Origin: Sphingobium sp. D43FB
GTDB taxonomy: Bacteria > Pseudomonadota > Alphaproteobacteria > Sphingomonadales > Sphingomonadaceae
Reading direction: 5' to 3'
Length of the DNA: 64,000 nt
Assembly: GCF_002312805.1 (NCBI RefSeq)
Contig: NZ_NMUA01000006.1
Location: 124,001 to 188,000 of the forward strand
A program made the position numbers and the translations under genes. Shown piece after piece: positions 47,363 to 57,221 of this stretch. Below the pieces are notes generated by a model, which was given only the letters and a program-made list of their open reading frames with translations, had not been told where the DNA came from and did no database searches. Position 1 is the first letter of the stretch, and each line of letters starts with the position of its first letter.

Positions 47363-48429
47363 TGAAGCGCATTGCTCTCACCCTTCCGCTGATTTCGCTG
47401 GCAGCTTGCGCTGCCGGCGAAGTCGAAGTGCCTATCGCCGTGCGCATCGCCAACGCCACCCCGGCGGTGTCGGTGACCGCGCGGGGCGAAACGACGCCGG
47501 TCGGCACCACCAATGCCGATGCGGCCGATGATCCGGCAATCTGGCGCAATGCGGCGGACCCCGCCGCCAGCCTGATCGTGGGCACCGACAAGAAGGCGGG
47601 CGTCTATGTCTATGGGCTGGACGGCAAGGTGCGCGACTTTCTCGACGCGGGCCGGGTCAATAATATCGACCTGAAGGATGGCGTCGCGATCAACGGCGGC
47701 ACGGGCATCCTGGTCGTCGCTTCCGACCGCAACGATGTCGCCCGCGCTAAGCTGGCGCTGTTCCGGCTTGATCCGGCGACGGCCAAGCTGACGGCGCTCG
47801 GCACCATCGATGGCGGCGCGGGCGAAGCCTATGGCTTGTGCATGGGGTCGGACGCTGCCGGTCTCTATGCTTTCATCGTGCTCAAGGACGGGACGATCAA
47901 CCAGGTCGCGCTCGATGCGTCGGGTGCAACGCCCACCGGCCGCATCGTGCGAACGATGAAGCTCGGCACCCAGTCGGAGGGCTGCGCGGTCGATGACCGC
48001 ACCGGCACGCTCTATGTCGCGGAAGAGGATGTCGGCCTGTGGCGCTTCGACGCGCGGGCGAGCGGCAGCACCACACCCACGAAGATCGCAGCCGCAGACG
48101 GCAAGAATATCGTCGCCGATGCCGAAGGCGTCGCTATCGCCCCGATCGGAGAGAAGGACGGCTATGTCCTCGTCTCCAGCCAGGGCGACAATGCCTATGT
48201 CGTCTATCGCATCAGCGACGACAGCTATGTCGGCCGCTTCCGCGTGGTTGACGGCGCGATCGGCGGGTCGGAGGAAACCGATGGCATCGAACTGATGCTG
48301 GGCGATTTCGGCCCCGCCTATCCCGGGGGCCTGTTCATCGCGCAGGATGGAGAGAATGGCGCGGCGGCGCAGAATTTCAAGCTCGTCGCCTGGGCCGATA
48401 TCGTCAAGGCCTTGGGCCTGCCGCAATAA
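47362..48429 (+). CDS. Beta-propeller phytase (lipoprotein)
   Basis: A 355-aa 3-phytase of the beta-propeller class, releasing phosphate from phytate with calcium. Lipoprotein signal: LPLISLAACAA (Cys near residue 16). Family motifs: DADDPAIWRN-like ADDPAIW, VNNIDLKDG, SEGCAVDDRTGTLYVAEEDVGLWRF, ADAEGVAI, GYVLVSSQGDNAYVVY, EETDGIE. The acidic residues hold the calcium ions. Coupled to the upstream receptor by a one-base overlap. Confidence 0.93.
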   Translation: MKRIALTLPLISLAACAAGEVEVPIAVRIANATPAVSVTARGETTPVGTTNADAADDPAIWRNAADPAASLIVGTDKKAGVYVYGLDGKVRDFLDAGRVNNIDLKDGVAINGGTGILVVASDRNDVARAKLALFRLDPATAKLTALGTIDGGAGEAYGLCMGSDAAGLYAFIVLKDGTINQVALDASGATPTGRIVRTMKLGTQSEGCAVDDRTGTLYVAEEDVGLWRFDARASGSTTPTKIAAADGKNIVADAEGVAIAPIGEKDGYVLVSSQGDNAYVVYRISDDSYVGRFRVVDGAIGGSEETDGIELMLGDFGPAYPGGLFIAQDGENGAAAQNFKLVAWADIVKALGLPQ

Positions 48430-48537
48430 GGCTTCGGGCCGGGATGACCTAAACCGTCCCGGCCCGGCGACTGCCCCCTTGGTCTTGACGGGGGCTTCCT
48501 CTATGGCGGCAAACGTCTTGCCACTAAGGAAGCCGAT

Positions 48538-49422
48538 TTGATCCTGGACCTTGCCACCGCCGCTTCGAGCGCCATCCGTTTCGAGGATCTGGGGCTTAGT
48601 CCCGTCGCCCTCGACCTGGGGTTCTTCACGCTGAAATGGTATAGCCTCGCTTATCTGGCGGGCATATTGATCGGCTATTGGTATCTGCTGCGGCTAATCG
48701 CGCAGCCAGGATCGCCGATGGCCCGGCGGCATGCCGACGACATGATCTTCTATGCGACGCTGGGCATCATCATCGGCGGGAGGCTCGCCTATGTGATCTT
48801 CTACCAGCCCGAAATCCTGCAAAATCCGCTCGATATCCTCAAGCTCTGGAATGGCGGCATGTCCTTCCACGGCGGCGCGGCGGGCGTGTCGCTCGGCATC
48901 CTCTACATGGCGCGCAAGGAAAAGCTGTCCTGGCTGCGCATCCACGATTATGTCGCCTGCTGCGTGCCCTTCGGCCTGTTCTTCGGCCGCCTCGCCAATT
49001 TCGTGAATGGCGAATTGTGGGGCAAGGAAACCGATGTGCCATGGGCAATTCGCTTTCCAGAACAAGTAAACGGCCTCTGGATCCTGGGGCCAGCCCGCCA
49101 TCCCAGCCAGCTTTATGAAGCCGCGCTGGAGGGGGCCGTGCTGTTCGCCATCCTGGCCTTCGCCTTCTGGAAGACCCGCGCCCGCTATAAGCCGGGCATG
49201 CTGGTGGGTATCTTCCTGCTCGGCTACGGATGCTTCCGTTTCGGTATCGAATTTTTCCGCGAGGCCGATGCCCAGTTGATGGAATTCGCTGCGCGCACCG
49301 GCCTGCATATGGGCCAATGGCTGTGCTTGCCGATGATCCTAGGCGGCCTCTACCTCATCTTCACCGCCAAGGGCCGCCGCGTGCGGGTGGAGCCGATCGC
49401 GGGTAGCGCGAGTGTCAGCTGA
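48538..49422 (+). CDS. lgt: Prolipoprotein diacylglyceryl transferase
   Basis: Lgt, 294 aa, adds diacylglycerol to lipobox cysteines, an inner-membrane enzyme with about seven spans. Signature: [16 protein letters not shown] and [12 protein letters not shown]; also [10 protein letters not shown]. The start is TTG 48538, supported by AAGGA seven bases upstream and absence of a nearby ATG. Two lipoprotein-type proteins in the window (the phytase and the I78 protein) would be substrates. Confidence 0.95.
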   Translation: MILDLATAASSAIRFEDLGLSPVALDLGFFTLKWYSLAYLAGILIGYWYLLRLIAQPGSPMARRHADDMIFYATLGIIIGGRLAYVIFYQPEILQNPLDILKLWNGGMSFHGGAAGVSLGILYMARKEKLSWLRIHDYVACCVPFGLFFGRLANFVNGELWGKETDVPWAIRFPEQVNGLWILGPARHPSQLYEAALEGAVLFAILAFAFWKTRARYKPGMLVGIFLLGYGCFRFGIEFFREADAQLMEFAARTGLHMGQWLCLPMILGGLYLIFTAKGRRVRVEPIAGSASVS

Positions 49423-50476
49423 ACCGCTACCGCTGGCGGAACGACTGACCCGGCAGATTGCGGCGGGCGGGCCGATCTCGGTCGCCCATTATATGGCCGA
49501 ATCGAACCAGCATTATTATGCGACCCGCGACCCGCTGGGGCTGGAGGGCGACTTCACTACTGCGCCTGAAATCAGCCAGATGTTCGGCGAGCTGGTGGGC
49601 TTGTGCCTGGCCGATGTCTGGATGCGGTCGGGGCGGCGGCCCGGTGCGCTCTATGCCGAGCTGGGGCCGGGGCGCGGCACGCTGGCGGCCGATGCGCTAC
49701 GGGCGATGGAGCGCGCGGCGCTCGCCCCGCGCGTTCATTGCGTCGAGACCAGCCCCGTCCTGCGCGACCGGCAACGCGGGCTGATCCCCCATGTCACCCA
49801 TCATGACAGTATCGACAGCTTGCCGCATGAAGGGCCGCTGCTGGTCGTCGCCAATGAATTTTTCGATGCGCTGCCGGTCCGCCAATGCATCCGTGTCGGC
49901 GACGAATGGCGCGAGCGGGTGGTGATCCGGCGCGAGGCGGACGCCGCCTTTCTGCCCGTGCCTGGCTATCGCCGCATCGAATCGGGCCTGCCGCCGATCG
50001 CGGCGCAGGCGCAGGATGGCGCGATCATCGAAACGCCGATTGTCGGCGCCGGCATCGCCTACGCCCTGGCGCAGCGCATCGCCAAGCAGGGCGGGGCGGC
50101 GATCATCATCGACTATGGCTATGAAGGGCCGCTGCTGGGTGACACGTTGCAGGCGGTCAAGGCGCACCAGTTCGCCGATCCCTTTACCGATCCGGGCGAG
50201 GTGGACTTGACCACTCATGTCGATTTCGCCGTCATCGGCAATATGGCGCGACAGGCGGGGCTGCGGGTGCATGGCACGGTGGGGCAGGGCGATTTCCTGC
50301 GGCAATTGGGGATTGATCCACGCGCCGAACAACTCGCCCGCGCAACGCCCGCCCGCGCGGCCGAGATCGAGGCGGCACGGATGCGGCTGACCGATGCAGC
50401 GGCGATGGGGACGTTGTTCCGGGTGATGGCCTGGACCCATCCCGACTGGGCCGATCCGGCTGGCTTTACGGCCTGA
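49412..50476 (+). CDS. MidA/NDUFAF7-like SAM-dependent methyltransferase
   Basis: A 354-aa class I methyltransferase (DUF185 family). Motifs: [57 protein letters not shown]. The mitochondrial homologue methylates an arginine of complex I subunit NDUFS2. Start is GTG 49412 overlapping lgt by 11 bases; lgt and this gene form an operon that converges on gmk with a 2-base gap. Confidence 0.85.
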   Translation: MSAEPLPLAERLTRQIAAGGPISVAHYMAESNQHYYATRDPLGLEGDFTTAPEISQMFGELVGLCLADVWMRSGRRPGALYAELGPGRGTLAADALRAMERAALAPRVHCVETSPVLRDRQRGLIPHVTHHDSIDSLPHEGPLLVVANEFFDALPVRQCIRVGDEWRERVVIRREADAAFLPVPGYRRIESGLPPIAAQAQDGAIIETPIVGAGIAYALAQRIAKQGGAAIIIDYGYEGPLLGDTLQAVKAHQFADPFTDPGEVDLTTHVDFAVIGNMARQAGLRVHGTVGQGDFLRQLGIDPRAEQLARATPARAAEIEAARMRLTDAAAMGTLFRVMAWTHPDWADPAGFTA

Positions 50477-50478
50477 TA

Positions 50479-51144
50479 TTAATCGTCCTGGTGATAGCGG
50501 CCCAGGCGACGGATGAAGCCGATGAGGCCGGTCTGGCGGCTGCGCTTCATGCGTTCGGCATGCAAGATGGTCTGCACCCGGCTGAAACAATCATCGGCAT
50601 CCACATTGCACAGCACATAATCATAGCCGTCCCAATGCGCGATTTCGCCCGCCGCGCGGGCCATGCGGCCTTCGATCACGGCGTTGCTGTCGGTCCCGCG
50701 CCCGCGCAGGCGGCGTTCCAGTTCCTCCATCGAGGGCGGCAGGATGAAGATGCGGACCACATCGCCCCCGGCGATCTGGTGCAACTGCTGCGCGCCCTGC
50801 CAATCGATGTCGAACAGCACGTCCTTGCCGGACTTGAGCATCGCTTCCACCGGGGCGCGGGGCGTGCCGTAGCGCTGGCCAAAGACATGTGCCCATTCGA
50901 GAAATTCATGGTCGGCCGTCATCTGGCGGAAGTCTTCCAGATCGACGAAATGATAATCCTTGCCATCGACCTCGCCCGGCCGCATCGGCCGGGTGGTGGC
51001 GGAGACAGACATGGATAGGTCCGGCTCGGCGGCGAGCAATTTGCGCGCGATCGTGGACTTGCCCGCGCCCGAAGGCGAGGACAGAACGAAGAGAACGCCA
51101 CGGCGCTGGAAATCGGGCGTTTCGATCGGGATATGCTCGGCCAT
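50479..51144 (-). CDS. gmk: Guanylate kinase
   Basis: GMP kinase, 221 aa. P-loop VLSSPSGAGKSTIAR, GMP-binding SVSATTRPMRPGEVDGKDYHFV, and DIDWQGAQQL. ATG 51144 gives the normal beginning (MAEHIPIETPDFQRRG); upstream open codons are antisense to the next gene. An extra C-terminal segment ends RRLGRYHQDD. Confidence 0.94.
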   Translation of the reverse strand: MAEHIPIETPDFQRRGVLFVLSSPSGAGKSTIARKLLAAEPDLSMSVSATTRPMRPGEVDGKDYHFVDLEDFRQMTADHEFLEWAHVFGQRYGTPRAPVEAMLKSGKDVLFDIDWQGAQQLHQIAGGDVVRIFILPPSMEELERRLRGRGTDSNAVIEGRMARAAGEIAHWDGYDYVLCNVDADDCFSRVQTILHAERMKRSRQTGLIGFIRRLGRYHQDD

Positions 51145-51205
51145 GGCCGCTAGTGACGCTTGGGACAGGCTTTGGCAAGAGGCCGGATGACGGAAGGAAC
51201 AGGAT

Positions 51206-51775
51206 ATGCGCCGCAAGCACGCCGCCAATCGTCGGGGTTTCATCCTTGCGGGGCTGATCGTCGTGATGACCGGCGTCATCCTCTTCCTGATGCAAAGGCC
51301 GCCAATTTGCGCCTGTGGCACCGTGGAATTATGGCATGGCGCGCTCGATAGCGGCAATAGCCAGCATGTCGCGGACTGGTATAGCCTCAGCCATATCATC
51401 CATGGCTTTCTCTTTTACGGCGGCACCTGGATGGTGCTGCGGCGGCGACCCATCGGCATTCGGCTGGCCGTCGCGGTGGCGATCGAGTCGGCGTGGGAAA
51501 TTCTCGAAAATTCACCGATCATCATCGACCGGTATCGCACTGCGACGATCGCGCTTGGCTATTCGGGCGATTCGATCCTCAATTCTGTGAGCGACATCGG
51601 CATGATGGCCTTGGGCTTCCTATTCGCATCGCGCGCGCCGGTCTGGCTGACGGTCGTGGTCGGCGTCGGGTTCGAGCTATTGGCGCTCGCCGTCATCCGC
51701 GACAATCTGACGCTCAATATCCTGATGCTGACCTGGCCGATCGACGCGGTGCGCGACTGGCAGGCCGCGCTCTAG
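51206..51775 (+). CDS. UPF0314 (DUF2585) membrane protein
   Basis: A 189-aa protein with about four membrane spans. The family block [14 protein letters not shown] and [28 protein letters not shown] identify DUF2585. Function unknown. Overlaps the convergent small gene by 4 bases. Confidence 0.82.
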   Translation: MRRKHAANRRGFILAGLIVVMTGVILFLMQRPPICACGTVELWHGALDSGNSQHVADWYSLSHIIHGFLFYGGTWMVLRRRPIGIRLAVAVAIESAWEILENSPIIIDRYRTATIALGYSGDSILNSVSDIGMMALGFLFASRAPVWLTVVVGVGFELLALAVIRDNLTLNILMLTWPIDAVRDWQAAL

Positions 51776-52131
51776 CCTTCGCGGGCCTTGCGCGCCTTAT
51801 CGATCGGGATCGGTTCGGCTGGGGTCGGCTCGGCGCTAAGGTCGGGCAGCAATTTGGTGGCGCGCTTGCGGTCGGCTTCGCGCTTCGCCTCATACAGCTT
51901 GCCCGCCATATAGGCACCGGTGACAAACAGCGCCCCGGCCGGGAACCGCATAATGACCCGCTTGGCCCCCATGCCTGCGACCAGCCCCAATATGCCGGCC
52001 TTGCCTGTTGCTGCGGCTACACGCGTCGCCACGACGGTTGCGCCGACGCGGGCGACCTTTCGCAATATGCCTGCGCGCTTGGGCGAACGGACGGTGACGA
52101 GCGAGGCGGAGGGGGTGCGCAGCTTCTTCAT
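51772..52131 (-). CDS. Hypothetical protein with membrane helix
   Basis: A 119-aa basic protein; residues ~35-75 are Ala/Gly-rich and hydrophobic (possible one or two helices), then a charged coiled tail ([17 protein letters not shown]). Family not recognised. The start [11 protein letters not shown] is the only good ATG. Confidence 0.55.
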   Translation of the reverse strand: MKKLRTPSASLVTVRSPKRAGILRKVARVGATVVATRVAAATGKAGILGLVAGMGAKRVIMRFPAGALFVTGAYMAGKLYEAKREADRKRATKLLPDLSAEPTPAEPIPIDKARKAREG

Positions 52132-52180
52132 AGAGGGTTAATGTATCGGAGGCCCACGGGTTCCACCAGTGCCATATGGA

Positions 52181-53566
52181 TCACACCATATTTTCCGGGC
52201 GCACCAGCGCGTCGAAGGTCGCCTCGTCCACCAGCCCCAGTTCCAGCCCGGCTTCCTTAAGCGTCTGACCGGTCTTGTGGGCCTGTTTGGCGATCGCTGC
52301 TGCCTGGTCATAGCCGATCGCAGGCGCCAGCGCCGTGACCAGCATCAGCGACCGATCGACCAGTTCGGCGATCCGCGCCTCATTCGCCTCCAGCCCCTCG
52401 ACGCAACGTTCGGCGAAACTGTCCATGCCGACCGCAAGCAGATGGATCGAGCGCAGCACCGCCGCGCCGATCATCGGCTTGAACACATTGAGTTCCAGAT
52501 GGCCCTGCATGCCCCCCACGGTCACCGCCTGATGATTGCCGATCACCTGCGCGGCCACCATCGTCAGCATTTCGCATTGGGTCGGGTTGACCTTGCCCGG
52601 CATGATCGAGCTACCAGGCTCATTGGCGGGCAGGTCCAACTCGCCAAGGCCAGAGCGCGGGCCGGAACCGAGCAGGCGGATGTCATTGGCGATCTTGGTC
52701 AGCGCGACCGCAAGCGTGGCGAGAGTCGAGGAGAGGTGAACCAGCGGATCGTTGGAGGCCAGCGCCTCGAACTTATTGTCGGCCGTGCGGAACGGCAGGC
52801 CGGTGATCGCCGCAATCTCCGCCGCGACCGCGACGTCGAAGCCTTTGGGTGCATTCAGCCCCGTGCCGACCGCCGTGCCACCCTGCGCCAGCGCCATCAT
52901 GCCGTGCATCACGGCCGGTTCGATGCGGCTTTTTGCGCGATAGAGCTGATGCGCATAGCCCGAAAATTCCTGCCCCAGCGTCAGCGGGGTCGCATCCTGC
53001 AAATGGGTGCGACCGATCTTGACGATGCTTGCCCAGGCCTGCGCCTTGGCATCGAGCGCGGCGTGCAGCCGGTCGAGCGCGGGAAACAGCGCTTTCACGG
53101 CCGCCAAGGCCGCCGCGATATGCAGCGCGGTGGGAAAGCTGTCGTTGGAGGATTGGCCGAAGTTCACACCGTCGTTGGGATGCACCGGCACCTTGCCGCC
53201 ACGCGTGCCGGTCAGCGCTTCATTGGCGATCCCGGCGATCACTTCATTGACGTTCATATTGGTCTGGGTGCCGCTGCCGGTCTGCCAGATGACGAGCGGA
53301 AACTGATCGTCATACTCCCCCGCCGCCACCGCCGCCGCCGCCGCCTCGATCGCATCGGCATGCGTGGCGTCCAGCCCATGGTGCCGGTTCACGCGCGCCG
53401 CCGCCTGCTTCACGATCGCCATGGCATGGACAATGCCGATCGGCATCCGCTCGGTGTCGCCGAACGGGAAATTCTCCATGCTCCGCTGCGTCTGCGCGCC
53501 CCAATAGGCGGTAGCGGGAACGTCGATCGGGCCGATACTGTCGGTTTCGGTACGGGTGGCGGGCAT
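52181..53566 (-). CDS. fumC: Class II fumarate hydratase
   Basis: FumC, 461 aa, iron-independent fumarase of the TCA cycle. Active-site motifs: [31 protein letters not shown], and the signature [19 protein letters not shown] lies six bases before ATG 53566. The 16 codons upstream in frame have no conserved residues. Confidence 0.95.
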   Translation of the reverse strand: MPATRTETDSIGPIDVPATAYWGAQTQRSMENFPFGDTERMPIGIVHAMAIVKQAAARVNRHHGLDATHADAIEAAAAAVAAGEYDDQFPLVIWQTGSGTQTNMNVNEVIAGIANEALTGTRGGKVPVHPNDGVNFGQSSNDSFPTALHIAAALAAVKALFPALDRLHAALDAKAQAWASIVKIGRTHLQDATPLTLGQEFSGYAHQLYRAKSRIEPAVMHGMMALAQGGTAVGTGLNAPKGFDVAVAAEIAAITGLPFRTADNKFEALASNDPLVHLSSTLATLAVALTKIANDIRLLGSGPRSGLGELDLPANEPGSSIMPGKVNPTQCEMLTMVAAQVIGNHQAVTVGGMQGHLELNVFKPMIGAAVLRSIHLLAVGMDSFAERCVEGLEANEARIAELVDRSLMLVTALAPAIGYDQAAAIAKQAHKTGQTLKEAGLELGLVDEATFDALVRPENMV

Positions 53567-54041
53567 GGGGCACTCCGATTTTTTGATAATTGTTCGCATG
53601 GACCAGATCCCCATCTGGGGCGGCGGCGCGCAAATCCAAGGCCTTTGCTACGGGAAGCGTGGCCTCCATCACCATAATGGATGTGCCCAAGCCAAGCTCT
53701 ACACCCGCTGGATGGATGGCCTTATCGCATCAGAACATATTCCAACTTTAATAAAAATTGCTCATATCAATGTGAATAATAATCTATGAAGCATAGTATG
53801 ATAATAAATACGCTTACGTTAAATGATGCCGATATATTTGCGAAAATCCTCGCAGAGCGTCACGATCGTCACTCTATCGTGGTAACTACTTATAGCGTCC
53901 GAAGTCGGATCTTCATACGCGGTCTGCAAGCGCCGGGCGATAGGATCGTGCATCGCAGCAAGCCGATGATCCGGCGATCCCGCACCCGGAAGCCGCTTTG
54001 GTTCGGGGCTTGGTCACCGTTCGCGATTGGAACCATCTTTG
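53567..54041. other. 475-base gene-poor region before phaC
   Basis: Between fumC and phaC, with a stretch (about 53735-53850) clearly richer in A/T than the surroundings. Short open frames of 77-88 codons occur, but they have no ribosome binding site or recognisable protein. ATTG-N7-CAAT at 53758-53772 is an inverted repeat. It most likely holds the divergent promoters of fumC and the phaC operon. Confidence 0.5.
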
Positions 54042-55799
54042 ATGACATATGACAGCCGCTACCCTGGCAATGATCCGCTCGACGGCATCGCGGACTCGAT
54101 GGACCAAGCGGCCGGTGCGATGATCGCGCAGGCGACGCATGGCCTTTCTCCGGCGACCATGTTTCTGGCGAGCGCGGACTGGGCGATGCATCTTGCTTCC
54201 TCGCCCGGCAAGCAGATGCAACTGGCCGCGAAAATGGGCCGGAAATATCTGCGCCTGTTCGATTATATGGCGCGCAGCGCGGGCAATCCCGACGCGGCTC
54301 CCGCTATCGAGCCGCTGCCGCAGGACCGGCGCTTTTCCGACCCGGCCTGGCAACAGCCGCCGTTCAATTTTTTGACCCAGGCCTTCCTGCTCAACCAGCA
54401 ATGGTGGCATGCCGCGACGACCAGCATCGGCGGCGTGTCCAAGGCGCATGAAGCGCAGACGTCCTTTGCGGCGCGACAGATGCTGGACATGTTCGCTCCC
54501 ACCAATTTCCTCGCCACCAATCCGGTGCTGCAGCGCAAGATCGTGGAAACGGGCGGCAAATGCCTGATCGATGGCCTGAATCACATGGCGCAGGACATGC
54601 AGCGCCAGGCGCGGGGCGAGCCGCCGGTGGGTGCCGAGGCGTTCCGGGTCGGCGAAACCGTCGCCGCGACCCCAGGCAAGGTCGTGTGGCGCAACCATCT
54701 GATCGAACTGATCCAATATGCGCCGACCACCGAGCAGGTCCGTCCCGAACCGATCCTGATCATGCCCGCCTGGATCATGAAATATTATATTCTCGACCTG
54801 TCGCCGGAAAATTCGCTGGTCCGCTGGCTGACGGGTCAGGGCTATACCGTGTTCATGATCTCCTGGCACAATCCCACCAGCGAAGACCGCAATCTCGACC
54901 TCGACGCCTATCGTCGCCTGGGCGCGATGGCCGCGCTGGATGCCGTTGGCGCCATCACCGGCAGCGCGAAGATCCATGGCGTGGGCTATTGTCTGGGCGG
55001 CACGCTGCTCGCCATTGCCGCTGCCGCCATGGCGCGAGAGGGGGATGAGCGGCTGGCCAGCATCACGCTGCTGGCGGCGCAGACGGAGTTCAGCGAACCG
55101 GGCGAACTCGGCCTCTTCATCGACGAATCGCAACTGGCCATGCTCAACAATCTGATGTCGACGCGCGGCTATCTCGACAGCGCGCGAATGGGCGGCGCAT
55201 TCCAGATATTGCGGTCCAACGATCTCGTCTGGTCGCAGATACTCCAGACCTATCTCATGGGAGAACGCCCGCCGATGAACGACCTCATGGCCTGGAATGC
55301 CGACGGCACGCGCATGCCCTATGCGATGCACGGCGAATATCTGACCCGTCTGTTCCTCAATGATGAACTGGCCGAAGGCAAGTTCGCGGTCGATGGCCGC
55401 ACGATCGCCCTGTCCGCGATCCGCGCGCCCTTGTTCGTGGTCGGGACCGAGCGGGATCATGTCGCGCCTTGGCGATCGGTTCACAAGATCCATTTGGCGA
55501 CCGGGGCCGAAACCACCTTCGTCCTGACCAGCGGCGGGCATAATGCCGGTATCGTATCCGAACCGGGCCATGCGAGGCGACGCTATCACGTCCTGACGCG
55601 AGAGGCTGATGGTGCCGCCCTCGCGCCGGATGAATGGTTTGCGGTCGCCCCGCGCAAGGAAGGGTCATGGTGGCCCGAATGGGGGCACTGGCTGGACGCG
55701 CGTTCGGGCGAGCCCCAGCCGCCGCCATCGATGGGCGCGCCTGACAAGGGCTATCCGACGCTCGGCGATGCGCCTGGCCTCTATGTTCTGGAGAAATAA
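54042..55799 (+). CDS. phaC: Polyhydroxyalkanoate synthase
   Basis: A 585-aa PHA polymerase. The lipase-like box GYCLGG has Cys at about residue 317; the catalytic Asp is in VGTERDHVAPW and the His in SGGHNAGIV. N-terminal PhaC_N (QQPPFNFLTQAFLLNQQWWHAA) is typical of class I/II enzymes. ATG 54042 is preferred over TTG 54027. First gene of a four-gene operon. Confidence 0.93.
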   Translation: MTYDSRYPGNDPLDGIADSMDQAAGAMIAQATHGLSPATMFLASADWAMHLASSPGKQMQLAAKMGRKYLRLFDYMARSAGNPDAAPAIEPLPQDRRFSDPAWQQPPFNFLTQAFLLNQQWWHAATTSIGGVSKAHEAQTSFAARQMLDMFAPTNFLATNPVLQRKIVETGGKCLIDGLNHMAQDMQRQARGEPPVGAEAFRVGETVAATPGKVVWRNHLIELIQYAPTTEQVRPEPILIMPAWIMKYYILDLSPENSLVRWLTGQGYTVFMISWHNPTSEDRNLDLDAYRRLGAMAALDAVGAITGSAKIHGVGYCLGGTLLAIAAAAMAREGDERLASITLLAAQTEFSEPGELGLFIDESQLAMLNNLMSTRGYLDSARMGGAFQILRSNDLVWSQILQTYLMGERPPMNDLMAWNADGTRMPYAMHGEYLTRLFLNDELAEGKFAVDGRTIALSAIRAPLFVVGTERDHVAPWRSVHKIHLATGAETTFVLTSGGHNAGIVSEPGHARRRYHVLTREADGAALAPDEWFAVAPRKEGSWWPEWGHWLDARSGEPQPPPSMGAPDKGYPTLGDAPGLYVLEK

Positions 55800-55802
55800 T
55801 CC

Positions 55803-57221
55803 ATGACCGATGTCGAGATCGAGAACCGGACCTTTGCCGAAATCAAGGTCGGCGATACCGCCAGCGTCACCCGCACGCTGTCGCTCAAGGATATTCAGTT
55901 GTTCGCGCTGGTGTCGGGCGATGTGAACCCGGCCCATCTCGACAGCGAATTTGCCGAGACGGATTTTTTCCGCCGCATCATCGCCCATGGCATGTGGGGG
56001 GCGGGCCTGCTGTCGGCCGTGCTGGGCACCGAGTTACCGGGCCCTGGCACCATCTATCTCGGCCAGTCGCTGCGGTTCCTGCGCCCGGTGGGCGTCGGCG
56101 ATCATATCACTGCCTCCGTCACCGTCACCGCCACGCAGCCCGATCGCAGCATCGTCCTGCTCGACTGCCGCTGCGTGAACCAGAATGGCGAGACGGTCAT
56201 CACCGGCGAGGCGGAGGTGAAGGCCCCGACCGACAAGATCCGCCGTCCGCGCATCGCCCTGCCCGACATCCGGCTATCCGATCATGATGGCTATAACCGC
56301 CTGATCGAGGCGGCGTCGGGCCATCCCGTGACGACGGCGGTGGCGCATCCCTGCTCGGCCGCCGCCATTGCCGCTGCGGTCGAAGCGGCCGAGGCCGGGT
56401 TGATCGTGCCCATCCTGGTCGGTCCAGAGGCCCGCATCCGTCAGGCCGCCGAGGAAGCGGGGAAGGACATCAGCGCCTTTCGCATCGTGCCGAGCATTCA
56501 CAGCCATGACTCCGCCGCGAAGGCCGTCGAACTGGTACGCTCCGGCGAAGCGCGGCTGCTGATGAAGGGGTCGCTCCACACCGACGAACTCATGGGCGCG
56601 ATCGTGTCCCGCGCGACCGGCCTGCGCACCGAACGGCGGATCAGCCATGCCTATGTCATGGACGTTCCGGGTCACCCCAATCCCCTGATCATCACCGACG
56701 CGGCGATCAACATCGCCCCCACGCTGGAGGACAAGGCCGACATCATCCGCAATGCGATCGACCTCGCCCATGTCCTGGGCCAGGCCGAACCCAAGGTGGC
56801 GATCCTGTCGGCGGTCGAGACGGTGACCCCCTCCATGCCATCGACGCTCGATGCAGCGGCCCTGTGCAAGATGGCCGACCGGGGCCAGATCACCGGCGGG
56901 CTGCTCGATGGCCCGCTGGCGTTCGACAATGCCGTCAGCGAAGCGGCCGCACGGGAAAAGGGCATCGTCTCGCCCGTCGCGGGCCGTGCGGATATATTGG
57001 TCGTGCCCAATATCGAAGCGGGCAATATGCTGGCCAAGCAGCTGACCTTCCTGGGCGGGGCGGATGCCGCAGGGGTCGTGCTGGGCGCGCGGGTACCGAT
57101 CATCCTGACCAGTCGCGCCGACAGCCTGCGCACCCGGCTGGCCTCCTGCGCCGTGGCGGTCCTCCTGGCCGTCGCGGCGACCAAGGCCGCGCCGGGCCTG
57201 CCGGAGGGCGCACCTGCATGA
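55803..57221 (+). CDS. Bifunctional enoyl-CoA hydratase / phosphate acetyltransferase
   Basis: A 472-aa fusion. Residues ~1-140 are a MaoC/(R)-hydratase domain with the motif SGDVNPAHLDSEFA (Asp40, His45); residues ~150-465 are a phosphate acetyl/butyryltransferase (TAVAHPCSAAAI, LMKGSLHTDELMGAI, GRADILVVPNIEAGNML). It could make (R)-3-hydroxyacyl-CoA for PhaC and exchange acetyl-CoA with acetyl phosphate. Three bases after phaC; overlaps ackA by 4. Confidence 0.9.
   Translation: MTDVEIENRTFAEIKVGDTASVTRTLSLKDIQLFALVSGDVNPAHLDSEFAETDFFRRIIAHGMWGAGLLSAVLGTELPGPGTIYLGQSLRFLRPVGVGDHITASVTVTATQPDRSIVLLDCRCVNQNGETVITGEAEVKAPTDKIRRPRIALPDIRLSDHDGYNRLIEAASGHPVTTAVAHPCSAAAIAAAVEAAEAGLIVPILVGPEARIRQAAEEAGKDISAFRIVPSIHSHDSAAKAVELVRSGEARLLMKGSLHTDELMGAIVSRATGLRTERRISHAYVMDVPGHPNPLIITDAAINIAPTLEDKADIIRNAIDLAHVLGQAEPKVAILSAVETVTPSMPSTLDAAALCKMADRGQITGGLLDGPLAFDNAVSEAAAREKGIVSPVAGRADILVVPNIEAGNMLAKQLTFLGGADAAGVVLGARVPIILTSRADSLRTRLASCAVAVLLAVAATKAAPGLPEGAPA

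Noticed and set aside
53758..53772. ATTG-N7-CAAT as an FNR/FixK box before phaC
   Set aside because: FNR sites need TTG-N8-CAA; the spacing here is one base short and the inner AT positions do not match.
53786..54052. 88-codon frame upstream of phaC
   Set aside because: No ribosome binding site, runs into phaC, no recognisable motif.
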